A stretch of 64,000 nt of DNA, from assembly GCF_018687715.1 (NCBI RefSeq), contig NC_056757.1, positions 9,166,001 to 9,230,000 of the forward strand. Direction: 5' to 3'. A program made the translations under genes and the position numbers. The number at the start of each line of letters is the position of its first letter. Position 1 is the stretch's first letter. Below the pieces are notes generated by a model. The model searched no databases. It saw only the letters and a list, made by a program, of their open reading frames with translations, and was not told the origin of the DNA. The stretch comes from Carya illinoinensis (taxonomy: Eukaryota > Streptophyta > Magnoliopsida > Fagales > Juglandaceae). Positions 46,882 through 57,990 of the stretch are shown piece by piece.

Positions 46882-49800
46882 TTTCCTACTCCAACTCCCT
46901 ACTCTCATTTCTTCGCATTCCCATCCTCTTCCTCCTTTTGCTTTGGTTTTGTGGGTGTGAATGTGGGTGCATATACAGGGGTTTGTGTTCATATGCGTGT
47001 GAGTGGGTGGATGAGTGTGCATGCTTATTCACGTGTGAGCATGGGTTGTGTGCTTGTGTGTGATATTCAATTGAAATTGTATATAAGAGGAACTCAGCTT
47101 GGACATCCACAACGATGCAAATGTATTGTGCCTTACTTTTTACCAGACTTTTCTCATTTTCTCTTTCTATTTATCTTTATTTGTGATATTTATTCGGTTA
47201 AAACTTTATCTTGGAGGAACCTCAATTAGGTGCATTTCTTTAATACAAGTACTCTACAAGGCAATTGTTTTTTTTTTCTTCATTACTGACAATAATGACA
47301 AGGAAAATATTTTTTGGCCTTTGTCCATCATATAAGAAGGTACATGAATTTTGCTAGAGTAGTCGCGTCTAACATTTTGATGGCTTCTTCAACAAGGTAT
47401 AATTTATTTATCAATATTATTTTTCTCATCTTTTCACATTCTACGCCACCTTCATCATCAACTCCTTCCTCAACGTCTTCTCTTTCTACTCCTCCTCCAC
47501 CTCCAACTTCTACTCCTACGTCCACTCCAACTTTGACTCATACGCCTTCTCTTCATCTTCTTCTCATCCTTCTTCTACTTCTCCTCCTCTGACTCCTCTC
47601 CTACTCCTACTCTTGCTCCAACTCCCTACTCTCATTTCTTCGCATTGTCATCCTCCTCTTCATTTTGCTTTGGTTTTGGGTGGGTGTGTGTTCATGTGCG
47701 TGTGAGTGGGTGGGTGAGTGTGCATGCTTATTCACGTGTGCGTGTGGGTGGTGTGCTTGTGTGTGGTATTTGATGGAAATTGTATGTAGGAGGAACTCAG
47801 CTTAGACATCTGTAAGTTCTACAAACATGCAAAGGTATTATGTCTTTTTACCAGTCTTTTCTTATTTTCTCTTTCTATTTATCTTTATTTGTGATATTTA
47901 TTTTGTTGAAACTTTATCTAGGAGGAACTCCAAATAGGTAATTTTTTAATGCAAGTAATACTCTTCAAGGCAATTGTTTTTTTTTTCCCTCCATTACTGA
48001 GAACAATGACAAGGAACATATTTTTTGGCCTTTGTTCCATCATATAAGAAGGTGCATGAATTTTGCTAATGTAGCCGCTTCCAACATTCTGATGGCTTCT
48101 TCAATATTGTATAATTTATTTATCAAGGTTACTTTTGAAATTATGTTCCTTTTTTATATAACGCAGTCTGCTTCAATAATTTTTCATTTATTAGGAATTT
48201 TATATTTATGTTATTAATCTAAAAATTCTAATTTTTTCTTCATTTTTTTCAACTTCTCCCATTCTCCACCGTCATCGTCATCATCTTCTTCTTCTACTCC
48301 TTCCACTACATATTCTCTTTCCGCTCGTCCTCAACCTCCTCCTCCTCCTTCTCCTATTCAATCTCTAACTCCTACGCCTTCTTTTACACCCTCTCTTCAT
48401 CTTCATCTCATCCTTCCTCTACTTTTTCTCTCCTCATCCTCCTCCTCTGACTCCTTTCCTATTCCAACTCCTACTCTCATTTTTTCGCATTTCCATCCTC
48501 CTCTTCATTTTGCTTTGGTTTTAGGTGGGTGTGCATGTGCGTGTATGTGCAGGGTTGTGTGTTCATGTGCGTGAGTGGGTGGGTGAGCGTGCATGCTTAT
48601 GCGCGTGTGAACATGAGTTGTGTGCTTGTGTGTGGTATTCAATTGAAATTGTATGTAGGAGGAACTCAACTTAGACATCTACAAGTTCCACAGCCATGCA
48701 AAGGTATTGTGCCTTACTTACTAGTATTTTCTTCTTTTCTCTATCTATTTATCTTTATTTGTGATATTTATTTGTTTGAAACTTTATCTTGGTAGAACTC
48801 CAATTAGGTGTTTTTTTTTTTTAATACAAGTAAATACTCTACAAGGCAATTTTTTTTCCCTGCATTACTGACGATAATGACAAGGAACATTTTTGTTTTT
48901 GTTTTTTTTTTGCCTTTGTTCCATCATATAAGAAAGTACATGAATTTTGCTAGAGTAGTCGCATCCAACGTTTTGATGGCTTCTTCAATAAGGTATAATT
49001 TATTTATCAATGTTATTTTTCTCATCTTTACCCATTCTTCATCATCGTTGTCGCCGTCACTATCTTCTTCGTCAACTCCTTCCTCTACTTCTTCTCTTAC
49101 CACTCATCCTCATCCTCCCTATCTTCTTTGTCAACTCCTTCCTCTACTTCTTCTCTTTCCACTCCTCCTCATCCTCCTCCTTCCACCTCTAACTCCTACT
49201 CCAACTCCTACTCCTATTCCAACTCCAACTCCAACTCTGACTCCTACACCTTCTCTTCATCTTCTTCTCATCCTTCATCTACTTCTCCTCCTCCTCCTCT
49301 GACTCCTCTCCTACTCCTACGCCTACTCCTACTCCTGCTCCAACTCCCTACTCTCATTTTTTTGCATTCTCATCCTCCTCTTCATTTTGCTTTGATTTTG
49401 GGTGGGTGTGGGATCATGTGCAGTGGTGTGTGTTCATGTGCGTGTGAGTGGGTAGGCGAGTGTGCATGCTTATTCGCATGCAAAGGTATTAGGTCTTACA
49501 TTTTACCAATATTTTCTCATTTTCTCTTTCTATTTATCTTTAATTGTGAGATTTTTTCAGTTGAAACTTTATCTTGGAAGAACTCCACTTAGGTGCTTTT
49601 TTTAAAACAAGTGAGACAATTATAGACAAAAGCGACAAGGAACTTCTTTTTTGGCCTTTATTCCATCATATAAAAAGGTACATGAATTTTGCTACAGTAG
49701 TCGCATCCAACATTTTGATTGCTTCTTCAATAAGGTATAATTTATTTATTAATGTTAATTTTGAAATTATCTTCTTTTTTAGTATAACATAGTCTGCTTC

Positions 49801-50065
49801 AATAATTGCACATTTACTTAGAAATGTTTATATTTATGTTATTAAACTAAAAATTCTAATTTTTTCTTCATTTTTTATAAATATTCTCCCATTCTTCGAC
49901 TCCATCGTCGTCGTCGTCGTCATCATCATCATCTTCTTCTACTCCTTCCTCTACTTCTTCTCTTTCCACTACTCCTTCTCCTCCTCCTCCTCCACCTCCA
50001 ACTCCTCCTACTCCAACTCTGACTCTGACTCGTATGCCTTATCTTCATCTTCTTCTCATCCCTCC
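46882..50065 (+). repeat. Tandem array block 3
   Basis: Anchors at about 46942, 47669, 48513 and 49391 (spacings 727, 844, 878). Same unit structure as blocks 1 and 2. Ends in a CTC tract at 50065, where the Tat-type element begins. Some units lack part of the AT-rich region (near 47420 and 49020). Confidence 0.85.
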
Positions 50066-50504
50066 TGGAGGGTCCAATTAGTATTTCCAGCCCAACGAAG
50101 AAGGGTCTCTAGCAAGCCTCAAGCTGAAGATCCCGGGCCCAATAGGGTTCTGGGTGCCGTCTTGCATGGAAGGTTAAAAATACCATGCACGCGTGTGTAC
50201 ATGATCATTCTGGTTACTCAGGGATAATCCAAGTTGATGAACATCATGTGAGATAGGTGTCACGTGAGCATGATCTAACTGTAATGTTGATCTAATTCAA
50301 CCTAATGCCTCTATATATTCCAAATAATTCCAAAGACAGCCTCAATCTAAATTTCTGCTTGGTCGTGTGTTATTTTTTACTAATTTAAGCATTAGAGTGC
50401 TTGCAGGTGTACCACACTGACGTCCTCTTTCATCTTGAAGGTGAACAGTTACGTTTGGGGTGGCGAGACACGTCCTCAATGGTGGCGAGACACGTCCTTA
50501 ATAG
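50066..50504 (+). repeat. Probable 5' LTR of the Tat-type element
   Basis: Starts TGGAGGGTCC exactly where the array stops and ends just before a primer-site-like sequence. A TATA-like TATATA is at 50312-50317. There is a short tandem repeat of GGTGGCGAGACACGTCCT near 50459-50500. With no second LTR to compare, the limits are tentative. Confidence 0.55.
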
Positions 50505-50522
50505 TGGTGACGTCTGTGGGAT
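50505..50522 (+). promoter_or_regulatory. Probable primer binding site of the Tat-type element
   Basis: TGGTGACGTCTGTGGGAT resembles the TGGCGCCGTCTGTGGGA-type primer sites common in this lineage, with two or three changes. Confidence 0.5.
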
Positions 50523-50562
50523 TTGAGTCCAATTTCTCATTGCATACCAACGTGGTTCTCAC

Positions 50563-51609
50563 ATGCTGACCGTAACATGTTCCTTAGCAAACCATGAGAT
50601 GAATATATTACCAATAACCTTGGAAGCACAACTAGCAGTGATAGAAGAAAAGCTAAAGAAGACGTTGGATATCATGGAGGCTTTGAAGAAAGAAAACGAT
50701 GACTTGCAACGAAAGATCGTAGAACTCAGCGACACAACCATACCCGGCCACAGTGAACAGGGTGAAGGTGAAGCGCATTTCGATGGAGAATCGAGCCTAG
50801 GAGAGGCAGAGAAGAAAAAGAAGCACGGCGAATTGAGAAGTCTAGCAGGAAAATATGAAGAGATGGCAAAGAAAATGGGAGGGTCTTACTCAATAAAATG
50901 TCTGTTAAACCAAACCAATCTGCCATACAGTGAAAAGATTATGGCCCTGCCGCTCCTACTAAAACTCAAGGTACCCCAAATAAATATGTACGATGGGTCC
51001 AAAGATCCAGTGGACCATCTAGAGAACTTTAAAGCCCACATCATGCTCCATGGTTTTACTGGGGAGATTGTCTACTGAGCTTTGCCCTTAACCCTAAAGA
51101 GGACACAGCATGAGGGTGGTTCAAAACCCTTAGGCCAAGGTAATAAATAGTTTCAAAGAATTGGCTAAGCAGTTCCTGACACAGTTCATGCCTAGCAGGA
51201 GACATTGGTTCCCAATCGCCTATCTGCTAATGGTCAAACATACCTTACCCATTTCATCAAAGAAAGGTTAATAACGGATGACTAAGATGAGCAGATTACC
51301 CTCACCACCCTCCTGGGTGGGATCTGGCCACGCAGTCTCTTCATGGCTGAATTGGCTAGAAAGACTCCTTCTACCCTGAGGGAATTTATGGATATGACGG
51401 ACGATTTTGTTAACGCCGAAGATACATTACAAGCTTTGGTGGATCCAAGGAAGGAGGAAAACAAGACCAAACAGAGAAATGGGCAAGTTGACAAGAAGCC
51501 TGGATCAAATCGTCAAGATAGAAGGAAAGAAAGGCTGCCAGACCACAATCCCAGATTGATACATAGCAATCTGAACTTTCGAGAAGATGAGAAGGACAAC
51601 AAGGAATAG
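50563..51609 (+). pseudogene. Tat-type gag
   Basis: Starts at ATG 50563. A Glu/Lys-rich coiled-coil-like helix (EEKLKKTLDIMEALKKEN) precedes the gag domain (LKVPQINMYDGSKDPVDHLE). Stop codons and frame changes occur between 51076 and 51300. Homology resumes with LARKTPSTLREFMDMTDDF (51343 on) and ends in a basic tail. It would form the particle coat. Confidence 0.75.
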
Positions 51610-52088
51610 CATCAAGCTAGGACAAGCAGTCATTACTACAAGTACCATCAAACAGACATTAGACTAAAGAGTGCACAACTATGAAGAAGAGGGTGATTGA
51701 AATAGCAGGAACGGGATAGTTGGAGTGGATGATTGCAAAATGATCAAAGCCGAAAAGGTGCCATGAGTCTGGATGCTGTTCTAGAAGAAGCAACAGTCCT
51801 GACCGGTGACGCCAATACCGAATTGATACCCACAGAGACAATAGGGACAAGGCGCCCCTAATGGGTGATAGGAACAGGGCACCCATAAGGAAAATCTGAA
51901 TGATAGCTGGAGGTTTCGCTGGAGGTGGCGTGTCCACATCTAGTTGAAATGTGCATGCATAGAAGGCAAGGTATGAGGAAACATATGTGACAAACAAGGC
52001 CCCCAAACATAAAAATTTTGATACTCATGCAGTAATATCCTTCGAGGAGGAAGATCGAGAATGAGTATTATACCCCCACAATGATGTC
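51610..52088 (+). other. Degenerate gag-protease linker
   Basis: No frame of note on the plus strand. The position corresponds to the zinc-knuckle and linker part of a Tat gag-pol, but no knuckle is recognisable. Confidence 0.5.
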
Positions 52089-52400
52089 TTGGTAGTCACT
52101 CTTGTAGTAGCCAATTGTATGACCAGGCATATACTAATTAACAACAAAAGCTTGGCAGATATACTATTCTATAAGGCTTTCACTAGGATGGGTATTAACG
52201 CCAATAAGCTAAAACCCTACCCGAACACCACTAAAGGTTTTTCTGGAGATACAATACAACTAGTCGGCACTATTACCCTCCCAGTGATCGACAGGACAGG
52301 GACGCGGATGGCCACCACCATGTTGGCCCCATCCTCCTATAATGCCATATTGGGGAGACCAATGCTCAACCATCTCAAGGCGGTTACATTTACTTACTAA
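52089..52400 (+). pseudogene. Tat-type aspartic protease
   Basis: Open for 103 codons. LADILFYKAFTRMG and the ILGRPMLNHLKAV region match the retropepsin of this lineage. The catalytic D-N/S-G triad is replaced: the sequence reads INNKSLADIL where a family member has Asp at the active site. Catalytically dead by sequence. Confidence 0.7.
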
Positions 52401-52889
52401 CTCAAGATGAAGTTTCCAACCAATGACGAAGTGGGGGAGGCACGAGGCAAACAAGCTCTAGCACGAGAATGTTACATACAAGAACTAAAGAGCAATCAAA
52501 ATGAAATGTGTGCCATCGCAAGAGTAAATGAAACGTGGCACCACCCTTATCACCACCTTTGGTGGTGTCTCTAGAAAAGAGCGTGAAGGTCAGAGATAAA
52601 CAGAGTCTACAGTAGGCTGAAGCCAACGAGCCACTGGAACTTGTAACATTGTACCCTGAGCACCCTAGCACTACCACACGTATTGGGACCCAAGTCCCTC
52701 TAGGGGATAGAAAAACTCTAAAGCAATAGTTAATAAAGCACAGGGATGCTTTTTCTTAGAGCCATGAGGAGATGCTTGGGATAGACAATAGTGTCATCAA
52801 ACATCAACTATGCATAGATCCTTTGCACAAGGCAGTGTGCTAGAAAAGAAGGTCATTCAGTGTAGAAAAGTACGCTACCATTAATGAAG

Positions 52890-53340
52890 AAGTGAGACGT
52901 CTACTCGCCGGTGGATTCATCAAGGATGCCCATTATCCAGAGTGGTTGTCCAATGTTGTACTAGTGAAAAAGAAAAATGAAAAGTGGAGAATGTACGTGG
53001 ATTTCACCGACTTGAATAAGGCTTGCCCAAAAGACAGTTTCCCTTTGCCACGTATTGATGTTATCGTAGACACAATAGCAGAACACACGATGCTGAGTTT
53101 TATGGATGCCTATTCAAGCTACAATCAGATCCAAATGCACCCAGCAAACGAGGAAAAGATGTTCATTACTGATTGAGAACTATATTGCTACCAAGTTATG
53201 CCGTTCAAGTTGAAAAATGCAGGAGTAACGTACCTAAGGTTTGTTAACCGGATGTTTAAGGAGCAGATTGGGAAGCCCATGGAAGTATATGTAGATGACT
53301 TGCTAGTGAAAAGCAAAGAACCTGCCTAGCACCTTAGTGA
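52890..53340 (+). pseudogene. Tat-type reverse transcriptase
   Basis: LLAGGFIKDAHYPEWLSNVV, VDFTDLNKACPKDSFPLPRID and SFMDAYSSYNQIQMHP are RT motifs. After a stop at 53174-53176, the frame continues with MPFKLKNAGVTY and the catalytic box VYVDDLLVKS near 53288. Another stop lies near 53328. Confidence 0.8.
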
Positions 53341-54105
53341 CTTGCAGGAGGTGTTCGAAATCCTACACTGTTATAAGATGAAGCTTAACCCCACAAAATG
53401 TGCTTTTGGGGTCGAGTCAGGAAAGTTTTTAGGATTTATTGTGTTTGAAAGTGGAATTAAAGCCTCCCCCAAAAAGATAGAGGCCATCCTCATAATAAAG
53501 CAGCCAAGAAATCTGAATGACACTCAGCAACTGGCGGGAAGGGTATCCGTCCTGAGCAAATTCATAGTCAAGTCGATAGACAAATGCCTCCCTTTCTTTT
53601 GGGTGCTATGCAAGACGCACCCTTGGAATGAAGAATGTCACAAGGCCTTTGAAAAACTGAAGCAACACTTGGCCAACCCACCACTCCTAAAGCAACCAGA
53701 GAAAGGATACATACTCTACACATATCTAGCATTCTCCCTACATGCAGTTTCAACCATCTTAGTAAAAGAAGAAGGAGTCACCCAACTTCCCGTATACTAT
53801 GTAAGTCACCAAGTGGGGATGTTAGCCTTCACTTTGGTGACCGTGGCCAGAAGGCTCCACCCGTACTTTTAGGCTCATGTAGTAAGGGTGGTTAAGGAGA
53901 GCCCGTTCGTAAAGGCACTACGGAGACCTGACAGCTCAGGAAGGTTGGCGAGGTGGTCAATCGAGCTAAGTGAGTTTGACATAGAATATATGCCAAGGAA
54001 GGCAGTAAAGGGACAAGCGTTGGCAGATTTTTTCGCACTTGGGTTTCCCCCAAGAAGATGCAATAGCTCCGATAGGAAAGCCATGGGTGCTCTACATAGA
54101 TAGCT
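53341..54105 (+). pseudogene. Tat-type RT connection and RNase H
   Basis: Begins with LNPTKCAFGVESGKFLGFIV, then the RNase H region with KAFEKLKQHLANPPLL and VYYVSHQVG. A stop at 53870-53872 interrupts it. The segment LSEFDIEYMPRKAVKGQALA at 53970-54030 closes the domain. Confidence 0.75.
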
Positions 54106-54560
54106 CTTTCTGCCAGGCGGGCAGAGGCTTGGGGTGCATTTGCTAAGTCCTGACGGTCAAGAATGACACCACATGGCAACATTAACATTCAAAGTGACCA
54201 ATAATGAGGTAGAATATGAAGCATTGGTGGAAGGGATTTTGATAGCTGCCGTAATAGGAGAAACTAAGGTAGAGGTGAAATCAGATTCGTAGGTAGTGGT
54301 CAATCAGGTGCTAGGTCTATAAACCATTAGAGAGAGAGGTTGAAAAAGTACTTGGCCCAGGTCTGGGAAGCACGCAAACTTTTTTCATATTTTAATATAT
54401 CTCAAATACCTTGGGGGTATAACGAAGTGACATATAGACTAACACGCACAACATCGGGAATGGAAGAAGTGCCCCTCCCATGGCAAGTCAAAAGGAGAGT
54501 CATCGAGGTCCTAGCCATTAGGAAGGAAGTGGGCATCCTAGGCTCGAACATTCCATAATG
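54106..54560 (+). pseudogene. Second (archaeal-type) RNase H of the Tat-type element
   Basis: NNEVEYEALVEGILIAA, VKSDS and LKKYLAQVWEARKLFSYFNI correspond to the additional RNase H that marks the Tat clade. Stops at several points (for example near 54291) show it is decayed. Confidence 0.65.
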
Positions 54561-55596
54561 GGTTGGTGACGTGATCAAATATTTAAACATAGGTAAATTC
54601 CCCGAAGGAAAGGAAGAGGCAAGGAGAATAAGGAGAAGGGCGGCGAGATTCATGCTTATCGATGGGGTCCTTTACAAAAGGGGTTTTTCAACCCCACTAC
54701 TGTGATGTATCTCACCACAAGAGACATAGTATATCCTAGTGGAAATACATGAAGGAATATGCGGGAACCATTCTAGGGGAAAGGCCCTAGCCAGGAAAGC
54801 AATAAGGGCCGAGTAGTATTGGCCCAATGCACTAAGGGATGCTCAAGAGTTCACTAAAAAATGCACCAAATGCCAAACGTATGCACCAGTGCCTCATGCC
54901 CCCCAGAGGAGTTAACCTCTATGACTGCACCCTAGCCCTTTGCCCAGTGGGGCATGGATCTAGTTGGACCTTTCCCTCCAAGGAGAAAAGGCGTGAAGTT
55001 CATGATCATCGCAGTGGACTATTTCACAAAGTGGATGAAGGCAGAGCCATTGGCAACTGTGACAAGCAAGCCCATGACAAGGTTTTTGTGAAAAAATGTC
55101 GTTTACAGATACGAGATCCAACAAAGCATAGTCACAGACAATGGGTGCCAGTTTGACTTGGACCATTACAAGGAATGGTGTGTAGAGCTAAAGATAAAAG
55201 TGAAATACTACACGCCAGGTCATCCATAAGCAAACAGACAAGCAGAAGCAACGAATAAAGTGTTACTTTTAATCCTAAGAAAGAGGCTCACGGAGAAGAA
55301 GCTAGAGTGGACGGACGAACTGCCAGGAGTACTTTGGGCATACAGAACTTCAATGAAAACCCCTACGGGGGAGTCCCTATTCACATTCACATACGAGTGC
55401 TAGGCGATCCCCCTAGTCGAAGTAGGGCTGCCAAGTTTTCGAACATGCTACTTCTCAGTGCCCCAAAACGACAAAATAATGGATGAGTACCTCGACCTAT
55501 TGGAAGAGGAAAGAGAAATAGCGAAAGCAAGGATGTTGTACGAAAAGATTAAGGCCGAGCAATATTTCAACAAGAGGATAAGACTCGGGACATTTA
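54561..55596 (+). pseudogene. Tat-type integrase, partial
   Basis: Fragments in several frames: the linker with IDGVLYKRG, HHCC-type EIHEGICGNHSRGKALARKA and CTKCQTYAP, a core fragment VTDNGCQFDLDHYKEWC, then NKVLLLILRKRLTEKKLEW and GVLWAYRTSMKTPTGESLF. It ends at KRIRLGTF next to the MITE-like fragment; the expected final residues, polypurine tract and LTR are absent. Confidence 0.75.
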
Positions 55597-55673
55597 GGCC
55601 CCGTTTGGATACACAGTTCAAATGAGATGAGTTAAGATGTTTTGAATAGTAATGAGATTAGATGAGATTAGAT
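55597..55673 (+). mobile_element. MITE-like fragment starting GGCCCCGTTTGG
   Basis: Begins GGCCCCGTTTGGAT, followed by GATGAG/GATTAG-rich sequence. This is the common opening of short plant DNA-transposon derivatives. No matching inverted terminus is seen, because an Athila 3' end replaces it at 55674. Confidence 0.4.
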
Positions 55674-55783
55674 CAGAATTGTGTTCGATTGTTTTTGTTT
55701 GGATTTCGATCTTTATACAATATTCATCTCAATTAATTTTCACTATTTTGCTCAAGGATTAGCAAAAAGCTAGTTTGGGGGTG
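55674..55783 (+). mobile_element. Athila 3' internal end with polypurine tract
   Basis: Forward sequence matching the reverse complement of about 37643-37755 of the full-length Athila, ending in the polypurine tract TTTGGGGGTG (55774-55783). Only the last 110 bp of that element's internal region remain. Confidence 0.75.
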
Positions 55784-55940
55784 TGATTGAGCTGAAATGT
55801 TGTATATTTTAGCTATTTAAAACCAATGTATTTTAAATTCATCATGACATTATTATTGGTTTTAAATGGAAAAATGGTTAAAATGAATAAATCAAAGTTG
55901 TGATTTTAATTGATTAAAAGCATGAATTTCTGCTTGAATT
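55784..55940 (+). repeat. Athila-type LTR head
   Basis: Starts TGATTGAGCTGA after the polypurine tract and follows the full-length element's LTR for about 150 bp (AAACCAATGTATTTTAAATT and so on) before diverging near 55930. The rest of the LTR may continue to the right in a diverged form. Confidence 0.7.
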
Positions 55941-57990
55941 CTACCAACTATTGATTACTGTGCATTCTAGTCCATAATTTTTCTTGCTTTCCATTATCAT
56001 TTGCATTTGTACCATTGTTTTTCTTGTTCTTCATGTTCATAAAGTTTCTTGAGCTATCTTTCCATCTTTTGGGTTCAATTCATGAACCTCAAAAGATAGA
56101 AGCACTTCTTGCCATCTTTGAATGGAAGTTGCTCAAGCTAATCTTTCATTTATGTTATTTTGTTGTTGAGTGTTTTCTTTTTAATCTCCATCTCCATTTT
56201 TCATGCATACCATGGTTCATTATGTTCATGCCTTGTTCATACTTTGTCTTGAGCTTTCCCACCATTTAAACAAACCCAACTCCATCTAACCTCATACACA
56301 GCTACACCAATCACCCCACAAATCCACCAACTCATTTCCAACCCACCTAAATTATACATTAATTGAAAGGCTGCTTGTTTGGCTTAACTTACATCGGTTG
56401 GTGCAGCTAAATTAAGGTGAGGAACATGTGATAGATTGGTGCAATCAAAGGCTGCTGCTGTCTCCACCGAAATGAAGGAAGAAGAAGGCTGCTGCTCCAC
56501 CAAATTTAACATTGAAAAAGTCAGCCTTTGTCCACCGAAATGAAGGAAGATAGAGAGACACATGCAAGCTTGGTCAATGTCTACGGCAATGAGAAGAAAA
56601 TATAGAGAAACATGTGTTGAAATTAAAGTGCATGATGTGCTAGAATTAAAGTGTGTTGTGTGCTGAAATTGAAGAAAACAGATTGAAGAAGTCGGCTGGG
56701 AGGCAATGAAGAAACCGTATATGAATTTGCAAGAAGTTAGGCAAGAAGTTAGGCATGAAGACTTGGTTGTTTGGTTTGAATTAGTAAACCAATTGAATAA
56801 AATAAGAGAGGAGGAATGCAATGCAAGATGACTCGGTTTCGAATGTGCTTCCAAGTGTAGAAGTGTCAAGTTGTATCAAGGATAAGTCCAGGATCGTATT
56901 CCACAGGGACAATGGGTTATCAAAGCGTATAAGAGATTTGTGAGTAACAAATTAATCAAGTATGAGAGATGAAAATAAAATTCAAATGCAATGCAAGAAG
57001 ATAATTGAAGTTGAAATTTGGAGTTTCTAAAACAAACAAATTAACGAACACTTGGGTTGGGTATGAGACTCTCTTTATTTCGGATTCTAGATAATTTTCT
57101 CGATTAACAATCCAATCAAGGCATTGCTAATTGGAAGATACAAATTTAAGCTCAAGTTTTGCAATATTTTCCTAATAGATTCTCTATTTTACTAGTCAAA
57201 CACACATTAACAAACAACGTCTGAGAGAGGCCTTGATAGTTTTCAAGCTTTTGTTGTGCCTTACGTCAACAACAAAACAAGAGCAAGAGCCGCAATCTAT
57301 TTTCAATTTAAATCCGACTAGTAATATAGTGAAATCAACAATCAATCACAGAATATTGCATTAAACTAGAATCCAAAACAAATCACGTCCCATTCCACAA
57401 CCCAAGCTTAAGAAATTAGCTACGCATAATATTTCTAGTAATAAAAAGTAATCTAAGTAAACTCATATTAAAATTAAAGAAAATACTAAAATAGAATAAA
57501 TCTTAAAATGCAAAATAGATGATCTATAAAAAAAAAGCAGTTCAAACGGTCAAGCTCGAAGACATAAAACAAATCAAAACTAAATAAATAAATAAAACTA
57601 AAAACTGTCAAATGAAGGGAACGCTACTCCTGCTGCCGAATGAAAGAGACAAAGTGAAAAGAAAATAAAGTCAAAGCTCACTCTACGGTGATCTAAACGG
57701 AAAAGTAAGGTGAAAGGAAGAAGCTTCCGCCCAGCGTCTTCAACGAAAGAAAGAAAAAAAACTACCACCTTCCGTCCCTAACATTCATAATACAAAACAG
57801 AGAAACAACTGTCCATAAAAGCAAGAATGAACTCTTGTTCTGCAAACACCAAACGAAAAAAAAAACAGTAAGCAGAGAAATGAAAGAAAGTCTGTCTTGC
57901 GTCTAAACCACCAACTAAAAGGAAACTAAATTCAAACCACCTAGTTCAGGTATGGAAAACAACAGCAAGAAACATAAAAAAATTAAAAGC
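55941..57990. other. Unclassified stretch, probably LTR remnants
   Basis: No gene supported. The plus-strand segment near 56905-56925 (CAGGATCGTATTCCACAGGG) resembles the AGATCGTCTCCTCAGGGA motif in the terminal part of the Athila LTR as read on the plus strand (about 44472-44490). This suggests a minus-oriented Athila-like LTR fragment from about 56830. The minus-strand frame at 56384-56869 has low-complexity composition and no recognised domain. Confidence 0.4.

Larger units (their letters stand above)
50066..55596 (+). mobile_element. Decayed Tat-lineage Ty3-gypsy element, 3' end missing
   Basis: Gag, protease, RT (YVDD box), RNase H, a second archaeal-type RNase H region and integrase in forward order. 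The extra RNase H is the signature of the Tat clade. Many stops and frameshifts make it far older than the neighbouring elements. It ends at 55596 in the integrase C-terminal region, against a MITE-like fragment; no 3' LTR is seen. Confidence 0.8.

Noticed and set aside
56384..56869. 161-codon minus-strand frame as a gene
   Set aside because: No domain, low-complexity Ser/Thr/His/Leu content, surrounded by LTR-like debris.
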